Assembly: GCA_038030265.1 (NCBI GenBank)
Contig: CM075938.1
Coordinates: 50,461,189 to 50,525,188, forward strand
Length of the DNA: 64,000 bases
Direction: 5' to 3'
From: Corythucha ciliata
Lineage: Eukaryota; Arthropoda; Insecta; Hemiptera; Tingidae
The notes beneath the pieces were generated by a model. The model saw nothing but the letters and a program-made list of their open reading frames with translations. It did not search any database and was not told the origin of the DNA. A program made the position numbers and the translations under genes. Position 1 is the stretch's first letter; each line of letters starts with the position of its first letter. Positions 1 through 10,426 of the stretch are shown piece by piece.

Positions 1-1179
1 CGGTGTCTTTGTCGCGTTATGCGTCAACAGTTTAACAGTTTTGTACAGACACCGTCCCGGTGTGGAACATCGCTCGGGAACACACTCGCATCTGCCGGTG
101 ATTTGGTCGAAAGTTGAATCGGCCGGACAGACGGCGGCCGAATCTTCACAGTCTTCTCCATCCGTACAGTTGAGACCCACTGAAACAGTTGGAAAACTTT
201 TGTCAGTGCGAATCGCCTTGATATTTTAACTTTTTCTCCACCTCCCCCCCCCTATCTACCATCACTATTACAGTAATTCAACTCAAACAAACTCCCACGC
301 TGTGTACATCAACTTTAGAGCTTAAAGAGATGAGAAAAAACGAGATTTGCTCCTATCTCGACAGTGCAGGCTACCGCGATTGACCAACTCCAAACAATTT
401 ATAAGTCCCCCCCCCCCTCCACCCGTTTGAAGTTCTGCCCACGCTTAATTTTTACGGCACGGATTAAAAAACTCCGAGTGCAACCTATTCGCGCAACAAA
501 TATCATTTTAAATGGGGGAAATTTGTACATTTTATGATAAAAATTCCTCATTTTATGAGCAGGAAACTCACGCGAGGTGTGTGCACGAATTGAAAGAGAA
601 ACTCCCCCCCCCCCACTCCCATACACCTTTTCCCTGGTAGCACCAGTTTGATTCAGTAGCTTTGAAAGTTTCGTATTCAAATGAGAATGGCAAGAAGGAA
701 TTGAAATGAAAAGGTGGCGGCGGCGGCGGAGGAGGAGATTAACCCGAGGAATTCTCGAAGAGAGCTTTAAAGCCGCAGCGGTGTGCTGCAGTGAGAGCTA
801 TCTTCGCGGTTTTTACTGTTAAGAGTAATGTCGACGCAGACATTTCATTGCTTTCCACGACCTTGGGTGAGGGGTTCAAGGGGCATGCAAAATATCCATG
901 TCACGTTGAACTTCTCACATGAAACGGTAAATGTGGCGAGGGTCCATAAGCATGAACTTGTCATTTTTCCTCCATGAAATACAAAATCAGCTCTTATATA
1001 CCTCTCACCCCCTCCCCTTTCCATTGTCCCGAGGCTTTGAAATAGCCGCGGGGACTGAAATAATCACGATTTTCGGGAAAAACTTGCTTGGAGTGATGTC
1101 CTCAGCCTTAAAGCCTTGTAAGGCAGCAGGAAAGCTTTTTTCTTGTTATGGGAAAAAGCGGGGCGTCACACATACTCAC
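1..1179. other. Window edge and spacer without a recognisable gene
   Basis: The first 240 bases are GC-richer than what follows and begin with an 8-bp inverted repeat (CGGTGTCT at 1-8, AGACACCG near 48-55) that could close a hairpin. The 62-codon frame at 41-229 has no recognisable domain. From 241 onward the sequence is AT-rich with C runs of 8 or more (around 245, 407 and 603) and a GGC/GGA triplet run near 714-738. I see no gene here; the 93-codon frames are compositionally biased and overlap homopolymers. Confidence 0.5.
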
Positions 1180-1835
1180 AGTTACATCTCAGAAACTGAC
1201 AATTTCGTCGCTTAGACTGACATTGTCGTCACAGAAACTGATAATTTCGTCCCGGTGACTCAAAAATTGGTCGCTTAGACTGACAATGTCATCATAGAAA
1301 CTGACAGCCTCGTCCAAGCCCATGAAACTAACAATTTCTTCGTAGAAACTGACTATTTCGTAGCTTAGACTGAAAATGTCGTCACAAAAACTGACAATTT
1401 CGTCACAGAAAATGACATTTCGCCACACAAACAATCAATATAAAGTTCCAGAAACTGACAGCCTCGTCCATGACACTGAAAATTTCGTCATAGAAACTAA
1501 CAATTTTGTTTCTGAAATTGACATTTCATCACAAAATATGACAGTTTGGTCATACGGACTGACAATTTAGTGTCACAAAAACTGGAAACTCCATCACAAA
1601 AACTGACAATTTCGTCCCATGAACTGGCACTTTTGTCCTGTAGGCTGACACTTTCGTCACAGATAAAAAAAAAAAATTGACAATTATGTCCCCAGAAACT
1701 GACGATTTTGCCACAGAAACTGATATTTTCGTCGCAGAATCTTAAATTTCATCCTTGAAACTGATTACATTGTCCCAAAACTTGACAACTTCGTTCCAAA
1801 AACTGACAATTTGGCCCCAGAAAGCCGAACCCCAG
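1180..1835. repeat. Degenerate minisatellite array A (about 22-27 bp unit)
   Basis: Roughly 25 imperfect head-to-tail copies of a unit built on AACTGACAATTTCGTC followed by ACAGA or GCTTAG. Spacing varies from about 22 to 27 bp and copies are diverged. The 81-codon minus-strand frame at 1189-1434 is a by-product of the repeat (recurrent FYDDIVSLSDE-type peptides) and is not a gene. The wording resembles the 20-bp array family at 32100-32755 and 49101-50100. Confidence 0.85.
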
Positions 1836-1863
1836 GGCGGAAATCTCTATGATGCGCCCCTTA

Positions 1864-2011
1864 GACCCGATTTCACCAACTTCTTAAACCAAGATCAACA
1901 ACTAATCGCGATTACAATGTGAACGCTTGTATCAGAATTCATATGGGTCGCTATTGGCAACTAATCACGATCAAGTTTAAACGAGATCAATTTTGTTGGT
2001 GAAAATGGGCC
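1864..2011. mobile_element. MITE copy 1, TTA target duplication (PIF/Harbinger-like)
   Basis: A 148-bp unit with terminal inverted repeats: start G(A/G)CCCGATTTCACCAAC, end GTTGGTGAAAATGGGCC. It is flanked by TTA at 1861-1863 and 2012-2014. A 3-bp TTA duplication with GGCC-type ends is typical of PIF/Harbinger MITEs. There is no coding capacity. The unit is followed directly, through the shared TTA, by a second copy. Confidence 0.8.
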
Positions 2012-2014
2012 TTA

Positions 2015-2162
2015 GGCCCGATTTCACCAACTTCTTAAACCAAGATCAACAACTAATCGCGATTACAATGTAAACACTTATATCAGAATTCATATGGGTC
2101 GCTATTGGCAACTAATCACGATCAACTTTAAACAAGATCAATTTTGTTGGTGAAATCGGGCC
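2015..2162. mobile_element. MITE copy 2, head-to-tail with copy 1
   Basis: A second 148-bp unit, only a few substitutions different from copy 1 and in the same orientation. Termini GGCCCGATTTCACCAAC and GTTGGTGAAATCGGGCC are a perfect 17-bp inverted repeat. TTA lies at 2012-2014 and 2163-2165, so the pair reads TTA-148-TTA-148-TTA. Flanking words (GCCCC before, GTCTCTA after) match the uninterrupted related sequence near 4028-4040, which supports insertion at one TTA. Confidence 0.85.
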
Positions 2163-2165
2163 TTA

Positions 2166-3977
2166 GTCTCTATGAACGAGAAATATAAGTTTTACATTGA
2201 ATTAAATACTTATGGCTTATTCTTAATTTTAGCCGCGAATCAGCGCCTTTCACACTTTATCCTTAGATTGGCGCTTTTTCTTAATTTAAGCCACGAGCTT
2301 CAGATTTTTCTCCAGTCAAGTCCGGAATTAGTGTTTTTCTTCATTAAATCGAGGAATTCCTAATTTTTCTCACTCTTATTCGTGAATTAGCAGTTTTTCA
2401 CCATTTTAGTCTCGAATTTGCGTTCAACAAACAGCAGCGAATTGGCATTTTATCAATTTTAGCCGCAAGTTAGCGTTTTGCTCAATTATAGCCTGACCCG
2501 AATCTAAATATTACCCGTGAGCCGTGAATTAGCGTTTTTCTCCAATTTGACTGTGAATTTCACGTATTTTCTCAATTATAGGTATACAATTATAGGGAGG
2601 GCTAATTTTTTCCCCTACATGGGGTTTAAATGGTTTCAAATTAGTTTTTAAACGTGTATAGGTAACTTCTTTGGCTAAAAAGTACAGGGTGTTTGCGTAA
2701 AGAGGTAAATAGAGTCCATTTTTCTAATTTTTGAGGAACCTCGATAATTCGGCCACCTGCAAGACCATTCCTTTTTTATACGTTAGCCTTGAACGAGCGA
2801 TTTGTTTACTTTTAGTCATGAATTATAGTTTTTTTCTCAATTTTATCAGTGAATTGGTGTTTTCTCAATTAGACTGTGAATGAGCACTATTTCTCCATTT
2901 TAGCGGCACCATTGCCCCCGAAAACCGTGAACTTTTGATTTTAGCTATGAATGAGAGCTAGCCCTTAATTTTAGCCGAGAATTAGAGATTTTCCCCGTTT
3001 TAGGCGCGAATGAGTGATTTTGCCACGATTTAGCAGTTTCTCAAAATTTAATGATCGAGTTTGTTTCCACAATCCAAGAAATGGCGTCGTCTCAATTCAT
3101 GCCGTGAATGAGCGGTTTTTCTTAAGTTTAGCAGTGAATTGACGCTTTTTCTCAATTTTGGCAGTGATTTATCGAATTTTCTTATTTGTCTATGATTTCG
3201 CGTTTATTCATAGTTTTTTTACTCTTTATCTTACTTCGCTTCTTTTCCTTAATTTTATCCACAAATTAACAATTTTTCTCAATTTTAGATAATTACCTAT
3301 TTTATCCATTTTATCCCCGTGATTAGCCGTTTTCTCAATTTCAGCAATGAATGACTTCTAGCTTGTTATTTAGCTGTGAAGTATCGTTTTTCCACCATTT
3401 TAGCCGCGAATCAGCTGTTGTCCCAAATTTTATTCACTAATAATTGGCGTTTTTCTCAACTTTATCCGCGAATTGGTTTTTGTCCAATTCAGCTGCGAAT
3501 GAGCTTTTTTCACACCTCTTAGTCGATAATTTGGGGTTTTTGTCGATTTTAGCCACGAATTAGTAATTTTTCCAGTTGTAGCCATTATTAGAACTTAATA
3601 ACAAATTTCAGCCACGAAATGGTCGTTTGAAATGTGTGACCGTGGCGTTTTCTCAATTTATGGTGTGAATGAGCACTTTTTCTCAATTTAAGCCACGTAT
3701 TACTATGCTTCGTCTCTTTTCTAGCCACGCGAAAACCGTAAATTTATGATTTTTTAATTTAGCTGTACGAACGACGAGTGTTATTCCTTAATTTTATCCG
3801 TGAACTTCCGCGTGACCAACGTGGACGTGACTTGTCGTGATTTTAGCGTTTAGAGCGGATTTAGCGTTTGTAGGAGGAAGCGGCGCGCTTTCATCGAAAA
3901 CCTACAGCTAGAATATTATACGGGCGTTTCCCGCTGAAAACGCTATGCTGAAATCGCGCGATTCCCGCTCACGTAGG
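2166..3977 (+). repeat. Main minisatellite family array (about 30 bp unit), forward orientation
   Basis: Diverged copies of a unit of about 30 bp whose two halves are TTTTTCTCAATTTTAG and CCGCGAATTAGCGC; individual units run from about 28 to 36 bp. The left edge near 1833 (CAGGGCGGAAATCTC) resembles the start of the element at 3978, so this may be another, left-truncated, copy. No open frame is credible. The last 150 bp (3830-3977) lose the repeat and contain CGCTTTCATCG-type unique sequence. Confidence 0.85.
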
Positions 3978-6538
3978 CACTGGCGGACCTATGCGTATCG
4001 GGGCCCGGGGCGGAAATCTTCAAGAGGCCCCTAAAGTCTCTAATTATACATAAAAACCTCTAGTGATAACCTCTAAGGCCTTTTCCTAATTTTAGCCAAG
4101 GCGAATTTCTCCATTTTAGCCGCGAATTAGTGCTGTTTGTCAACTTTAACAGCAAATTAGCGCTTTTCGCCGCAAATTAGCATCGGATTAGCGGGGTAAT
4201 CCCCCTCACCTTATTAGACATAAATATGCGTTTTTCCCCAACTTTAGCAGCAAAGTAGATTTTTTATCCTGTGAATCAGCGATGTTTCTTCAACTTTCCT
4301 CGAGTTGGCGTTTTCCACAATTTTAGCTGCAAATAAGCTATTCTTTCTAGCGCTTTACTCAGTATGAGCTGAAAATTACTCAATATTAGCCGTAAAATAC
4401 CGGTTTTCTCGAAATGTTTACCACAAATTAGCATTTTTTGTTCACCATAACCATACGCCGCGGAATAGCGATTTCGTCTCAGTTTCAGCCGCGAATTTGC
4501 GAGTTTTTCACTCAAAGCCATAAATTAGCGCTTTTTCTCAATTTTAGCCTCAAAGTTGCCCGAGGAAGCCGCGAATTAGCGTATTTCCAATTTTTGACGC
4601 AACTTGAAATTTGTCTCAATTTTAGCCGTGAATTAGCGCTTTTTCGTAATTTTAGCAGTGCAGTAGCTATTTCTAGCCCGTGTATTAGCGAATTTTGTTC
4701 ATTTTAGTCACGAATTGACGTTTTCCGATATTTTTACTGCAAATCGGCAATTCTTCCATTTTTGACAGTGAATTAGCACTTTTTGTTTCAATTTAGGCTG
4801 AAAATTAACTTTTCTCTTTATTCCAGCCAGAATAATTACTGATTTTCTCGATATTAGCCGCAAATTGGCGGGTTTTTTTACATTTTGGCACCGCATTAGT
4901 AATTTTTTTCAATTTTAACTATATTTAGAATAGGGCTTTATCTCAGTTCTTGCCGTGAATCAGTGTTTTTTCTTTTACTTATAGCTATGAATTTGCCATC
5001 TATCATAGATAACTGGCCACAAAGTTGTCGTCAGAAGGCGGAATTAGAAATTACAACACACTTTATCCGCGATTATTTTCCTTATAATTTTAGCCGCGAA
5101 TTCGCGTTTTTTTCAATTTTATCTGCTTTGAAGCGTTTCTACCCTGTGAATTCGCGAATTACCTTAGTTTTAGCCACGAATTGGTGATTTCCTCAATTTT
5201 TAGCCGGGAATAACACTTTTTTTCAAATTTGAGCTAAAACGAGAGTTTTTATTTATTTATGACAGTCTAATTATAGTGAATTTTTCAATATTAGCTGCGT
5301 TTGTTTTTACACTTCAGTCCCGCGTTGGCATTTTTCCTTAAATTTTTGCTATGGATTAGCGTTTATTGTTTAGTTTTAGCCTCGAACGCATTTGCGTTTT
5401 GTAAATTTTTGAAGATTTAGTGACTTTAACCAATTTTGGCCATGGGTTAGCGCTTTTAATCGGTTTTAGCAGTGCAGTAGGGATTCTTTCGTTTTTATTG
5501 GCGATTTTCCTCCATTTTAGCCACGATTTGGCGTTTTCCTAATTTTCAGCTGCAGATTAGCCATTTTTTCATTTTTAGCAGCGAATTAGTACTTTTGTCT
5601 CAGTTTGAGTTGAAAATTAGTGTTTTTCTTATTGTTTTTGTCAATTCCAGCCGCGTTGTTTTTTTTAGGTTTTAGCCCCGTGTGAGCAATTTTTTCTACG
5701 GATTAGCGCTGTTTCTCAGTTTGAGCCTCGATTCTTTCAGAAGCTATACAGATTTTCTGTTTTCTCAATTTCAGCCACGAATTAGTGATTTTTCTTCATT
5801 TCAGCTGTGAAATAACGTTTTCTGAAAATTTTGCAGCGAATTAGCACATTATCTATTCTCTTTTTTTTTTTATTAATAGACGATTTTTCGCCATTTGAGT
5901 TGTGAATTGGCCATTTTGGTCCAATTTAAACATTAGCGTTGTTTTGGCAATAATTGCCACGATTTTTGTTTACTTGTACAGCCTTGAATTAGTAGCGAGT
6001 ATTCTCATTCTCAATCGTGTAGCCACGTGCTTGGCCCAGAAACAACATTTTTGATTGATGTCTACATTTTAGCCGTGGAATGGCCGTCGAATCGACGATT
6101 ATTTCTTAATTTCGGTCTGAAAGTTGCATCGTGAGACCACGAACCAGCGCTTTTTCGCAGTTATGGCCACGAATATTAGCGTGTTGCAAATTGCGGATCA
6201 GTACATTAGAGCGCTTAAGGACCTAACGAAACTTAGGAGTGGGGGCGGTGTATTTTATCTATTTTAGCCGTGAATTTCCCTCAAGGAGGCGCATATTTCT
6301 GATGTATTTGAGCTACCAGAATAGCACCCTCGGGGGCTCTCGAATAGTCAGCCCACGCTCTTTACTGATTTCACTTGTAACGTTATATTCTCCAGGTCGG
6401 ATATAGATTGAAATTCGTTAAAAAAAAAAAAATCGTAGTCCAACCTTTTTACATGAATGAACCTAAAAATCCGAATTTTACCGCATTTAAGCTTCTCGAG
6501 GGCCCCGCCCCCCTCGCCCCTACCACGGTACGCCAGTG
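3978..6538. mobile_element. hAT-like non-autonomous element filled with main-family minisatellite
   Basis: The left terminus is CACTGGCGGACC; the reverse complement of the right terminus is CACTGGCGTACC. The identical 8-mer CACGTAGG flanks both sides (3970-3977 and 6539-6546). The 8-bp duplication and CA...TG ends are what hAT-superfamily elements produce. Both ends continue inward into G/C-rich sequence (GGGGCCCGGGG on the left, GGGCGGGGCCC on the inverted right). The interior is almost wholly degenerate 30-bp minisatellite with no transposase, so mobility would need an enzyme supplied in trans. Length 2561 bp. Confidence 0.8.
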
Positions 6539-6546
6539 CACGTAGG

Positions 6547-7860
6547 GCAGAGCTTTTGTGTGTTCTCAGTTTTAGCCGCGAGCCGCGAATGAGCACTTTT
6601 TCGCGATTTTGACCCAGTTTCAAAGTTTATTAGTATCAATATTAGCTATTATTCTGTTAGCACTATTAGCTATTGTAGCTGTCTGCGGCAAAACCCCAAA
6701 TTTCTGTGCCCAATAGGCGCTAAAATTGAGACGCCGCGCTAATGTGCTAATCTTGGGACAAGAACGCGGCAAAATGTTTTTTTAAAAACGCTAATGCTTA
6801 TTCGCGGCTAAAATAGCGGGAAAGTACTAATTCATAGCGAAAAACGAGAAAAAAATCACTAATTCATTGCTAAAAATTGAAAAATATGCTAATTCCGAGC
6901 CATAATTCAGAAAAAGCGCTAATACGCGGCTGTATAATTGAAAAAAAAAAAACAAAAAAAAACAGTGATCAACGTTTATTTATTTATTTATTTATTTAAC
7001 CAGCCCTCAAGAAGGTAAACTTGAGTAGAGGACTGGAGCTGACTCATAACAGCGACGAGTGAATAAGGGCGAATAAATAATCATTTACCTAACTACCTAG
7101 TACAATGAGCAACAAAAAAAAACTCAATAAACACAAATGAATGACAATTAACGCCAAATTACTCAAAGCAGCAGCAAATACAACAACAACGACAACAGCT
7201 ACAGCGTAATAGATATAAACATAAATAAAGTTATTCTGGTACCTTAAGACTATTTTCACTTATTTAGCAAGGAGTCTCAGTTAATATTGAGAAAACGCCA
7301 AAAGTTGCTTTCTCGTGGCAACTCTCGTATAACTAAAAAAAAAACGCTATTCATAGATCTATTTGAGAAAACCCGCTAGTACGCGGCTGAAACTGGCAAA
7401 AATCGCTGATTCCAGCTCAAATTGAGATGGAGATGGTCGTATCTGAGCTGAGCATCCGGAACACGAGAAAAGGGCTAATTTCCGGTTAAAATGTAAAAAT
7501 AAGCGCTCATTCGCAGCCAAAATGGAGAAAAATGCCAATATCGCGGATGAATTTGAGAAAATCCACGGCTAAAATTGTGTAGATGCGGTAATTCTTTGTT
7601 AAAATTGAGAAATAATTCGCGGATAAAATTGAGAAAAAACACGTATGCATCAAAACCCGATAATAAACAATAAAGCGGTAATCTGCGACTGAAATTCATT
7701 AATAAATAGAGGCAAAAATTGAGATAAATCACTTATTCGGATTAAAAATCAAGAATATACTGCTAAATTTCTGTAGGCAAGTTTATGGATAAAATTTAGA
7801 AAAAGCCATAATTCAACGCAACGTAAAAGTTATAAATTACATCCGGCACCAATAATAACA
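6547..7860. repeat. Main-family array with an orientation switch near 6700
   Basis: Units run forward (TTTTAGCCGCGAATGAGC) until about 6660. From about 6715 they read as the reverse complement (GCTAATTCGCGGCTAAAA, AAATTGAGAAAAA). The reversed block is interrupted at 6960-7300 by a unique AT-rich piece starting with a TTTA run. No gene is seen; the frame at 7475-7732 is repeat-derived. Confidence 0.8.
6973..6999. repeat. (TTTA)n microsatellite
   Basis: About six TTTA units followed by ACCAGCCCTCAAG and roughly 270 bp of unique AT-rich sequence. Such a run beside unique sequence could be the tail of a non-LTR retroposon on the minus strand, but no coding sequence is left to prove it. Confidence 0.7.
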
Positions 7861-7864
7861 ACAA

Positions 7865-8989
7865 AAAAAACCAGCCCTAAAAACCATTACAGGTACGGCT
7901 GTTCACTCCCCCCCCTCTCCAAGCAATTTATTCGCACCTATTCATTCTCTGAACTCTCCATTTTGCGGCTGATCATCCTCTGCAACTAGCTATTTCGTGG
8001 GTGTTCCCTTGAACTTGAAATTCGCTGCTATTTATCCTTGGAAACGTGAAATTCGTGACTTTTTAGTGATAACACTCATGAACACTTCAGTATTGAAACG
8101 CCCCCGATAAACTCGCCATTCTGAAAATGGTTATGCTGCCCTAAATCTCAATTTAATGGCTATTTTTGCTTGAAAATTCCCGCCGGCTAATGTAAAGCTC
8201 TAAACTTGCATTTCGCGATTCCCCCCCCCCCTCCAACTGTAATTTTGTGGCGAATATCTTCCGTAACTTAAAATTTCATGGCTATTTATCCACCAAACTC
8301 GCAATTTTGCGGTTATTACTCCCAGGGAACATGCAATTTCCCGGCTAATACCCCTAAAAATAATCAATTTAGAGGATATATTTTGTTCTTTGAAAGCCTT
8401 TTCTATACCTTTAATTCTCCCAGACTTTCAATTTCGTGACTAGTTAGCCCTGAAACTTCATTTGGGTGGCTACTAATCTCCCGACACTTCATTTATTTAA
8501 TTTTCATGTATCCCTGTAGCTCTCTAAGCTTGCAATTCTCGGATGCTCCCCCCCCTCCCCACGCTGTATTGAGAGAGTGAGTCACGGGGGAGAGACATTC
8601 GAAAACGTCATCTGATAGAAAGTAACGTATTGATGTATGAATGATGAATGAACTGAATGAAAATATAATTTTGCCCCACCCCCCCGTCTTACAGGGAAGG
8701 GAATTTAGTTGAAATAGCCCTTTCGTTATAGTATACTAGGGGTGGCCAAATAAATCTCGCCCCCCCCCTGAGAAAATCCCTACCCCAACCATGTGCTTCC
8801 CTATATGCCTTGGATTATTCGCTCTCCCTGTGTCCACCTAGTGCACACCACCAAAACCTTTGGGGCAGCATTCCCCCTGCTCAGACATTTGGACACCCCC
8901 CCTCTCACTATGTATAACTTCTATTGCCCCCTCATGATGATTTGAGCTCCCCCCCACCCCCCAACAACCCTTGTGTAGCGCCATCACTG
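7865..8989. repeat. Minisatellite array F (about 30 bp) with C runs and a hAT-like right terminus
   Basis: Diverged units built on AACTTGCAATTTCGTGGCTA followed by T/C-rich text, interspersed with C runs of 8-10 (7910, 8221, 8548, 8760). Reading the minus strand from 8989 inward gives CAGTGATGGCGCTACAC, which has the look of the hAT-type termini elsewhere in the window. No matching left end or 8-bp duplication (CTCGGCAC expected) was found, so the element boundary is only half supported. Confidence 0.6.
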
Positions 8990-8997
8990 CTCGGCAC

Positions 8998-9400
8998 TGC
9001 CGAAATTAATTTACGTGAAGAACCCTCTTCAGGGCCCGAAAACTTGCTATAGTTTCTTGATACTTTTACGCCGAATCTGGCAATTTAGCCGGAAAGACGG
9101 GAACTTCGATTTTCTTGGGTTATGTAGCGCCAAAACTGTGCCATTTACATCTATTCGGCCCAGTAAATTCCAATTTTTGAGGATATTTTTGCCTCAATAC
9201 ATGAATATCGTGGGTATTCAGCCTCACAATTTTGTGTCTATTCAGCTCGGAAACTTACATATTCACCTCGAAAACCTGCATTTCTGCGGTTATAGAGCGT
9301 CGAAGCTTCCAATGTTGCGAATATTCATTTCTATAAATTCGCCATTTTGTTGTTATTCAGCCCAGAAAAAGTTGAATTCAAGTTTTGGCTAGGTATAGGC
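8998..9400 (+). repeat. Continuation of minisatellite array F
   Basis: About a dozen further units of the same type (GAAAACTTGC, CGGTTATTCAGCC words). The 125-codon frame at 9015-9392 is open because the repeat happens to lack stops in one frame. It has no domain and is not called a gene. Confidence 0.65.
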
Positions 9401-9409
9401 TAAGAAATT

Positions 9410-9482
9410 AATGGAAGAAAGGCACTGCAGGAAAAGAGGCACTGCAGAAAGAAAGGCACTGCCGGGAGAAACGCAGTGCAGG
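9410..9482. repeat. Short tandem repeat built on AGGCACTGCAG
   Basis: Four consecutive variants of a 16-20 bp unit containing GGCACTGC (GGCACTGCAGGAA, GGCACTGCAGAAA, GGCACTGCCGGGA, CGCAGTGCAGGAA). It is followed by unique sequence to 9870 in which I see no gene. Confidence 0.6.
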
Positions 9483-9870
9483 AAGATTGCCGCAGGCTGT
9501 TTGTTCAGTCTCACGAAACAAATCTTCGTTCCACAAACTGTCACACGTGCATAATTGGCACCAGGGACTCATCATTTGGCCACATAATAATATGGTTGGC
9601 TCGACATTCTTTGCGTGTGACCATGCTTGGATTGTGAACTGCATGCCAAATTGATTGACGAGACATCCGAGGTACTTCCTTTTCACTTATTCCGCCGCTG
9701 AAACTGACTACATGGCCCAGAAATTGGACAAAACTGCCCAAATATAATACAGGGAATCAATAAAACCGTGACAGTTCTTTAGTTGAGACGAGTCCAGTTC
9801 GAAGAGGACATGCAACTGCTATACAGTCGTGTTTCACAAGCCACATTATGTAAAGCCGGCTCCACACATG

Positions 9871-9977
9871 CGGTATTTGGCAAATAACGAGCAAAATATT
9901 TTTCAATTTTCAGTTGGTCGATTTCTAGGCAATGCTAGAAATTTATAAATATTTTGCTCGTTACTTGGCAAACACCG
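9871..9977. mobile_element. Small fold-back (MITE-like) sequence
   Basis: An imperfect inverted repeat: CGGTATTTGGCAAATAACG on the left against CGGTGTTTGCCAAGTAACG on the inverted right, then GAGCAAAATATTT in both arms. About 107 bp in total with a short centre. No clear target duplication, so the superfamily is unknown. The sequence from 9978 to 10426 is unique and shows no gene. Confidence 0.55.
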
Positions 9978-10426
9978 TTTGGAAAACACGAATGTTTTCC
10001 CTTTTCAACAAAGCACTCATATAGAGAAACGAGCGGAAATTATCAAGAGACTACCCCGCGGGCTCTTCGATTTTTCACCATCACGATCGAGAGTATGAGT
10101 TAAAAATGAAAAAAGCGTGTATCTGACGTTGGCAATTATAAACTATCGGGAAACAAGGGGGCAATACACGTTAAATCCCTCCTATCAACTCTTACAAGCG
10201 TCAGTTGTCTCGTTTTGACAAACTCAAGTTCTGTTATTAGCAAAAAAAAAGGCGTTGATTTATTTGAATCTCTTTACATTTTCAACTTTCTGATATAATG
10301 GCGCCATTTTATATTCTATGGCGCAATAAAAGTCAACGACCCGACGATTTAGGGGAAGAATCTCGGAGCAAATAACAAACGAGGGGTGGGAACATTCTTT
10401 ATTCACACCATGTCAATGTTTTGTTT

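Noticed and set aside
1189..1434. 81-codon minus-strand frame with repeated FYDDIVSLSDE peptides
   Set aside because: It is the translation of minisatellite array A; the peptide period follows the DNA repeat and there is no start context or domain.
2166..6700. CRISPR-like array because of about 30-bp regular units
   Set aside because: Units are contiguous and diverged with no spacer-repeat alternation, no leader and no cas genes; the context is eukaryotic.
7865..8989. Complete element from GGCACCAATAATAAC to CACTG at 8989
   Set aside because: The candidate duplication (TCCGGCAC versus CTCGGCAC) matches only 6 of 8 and the left end lacks a terminus-like sequence.
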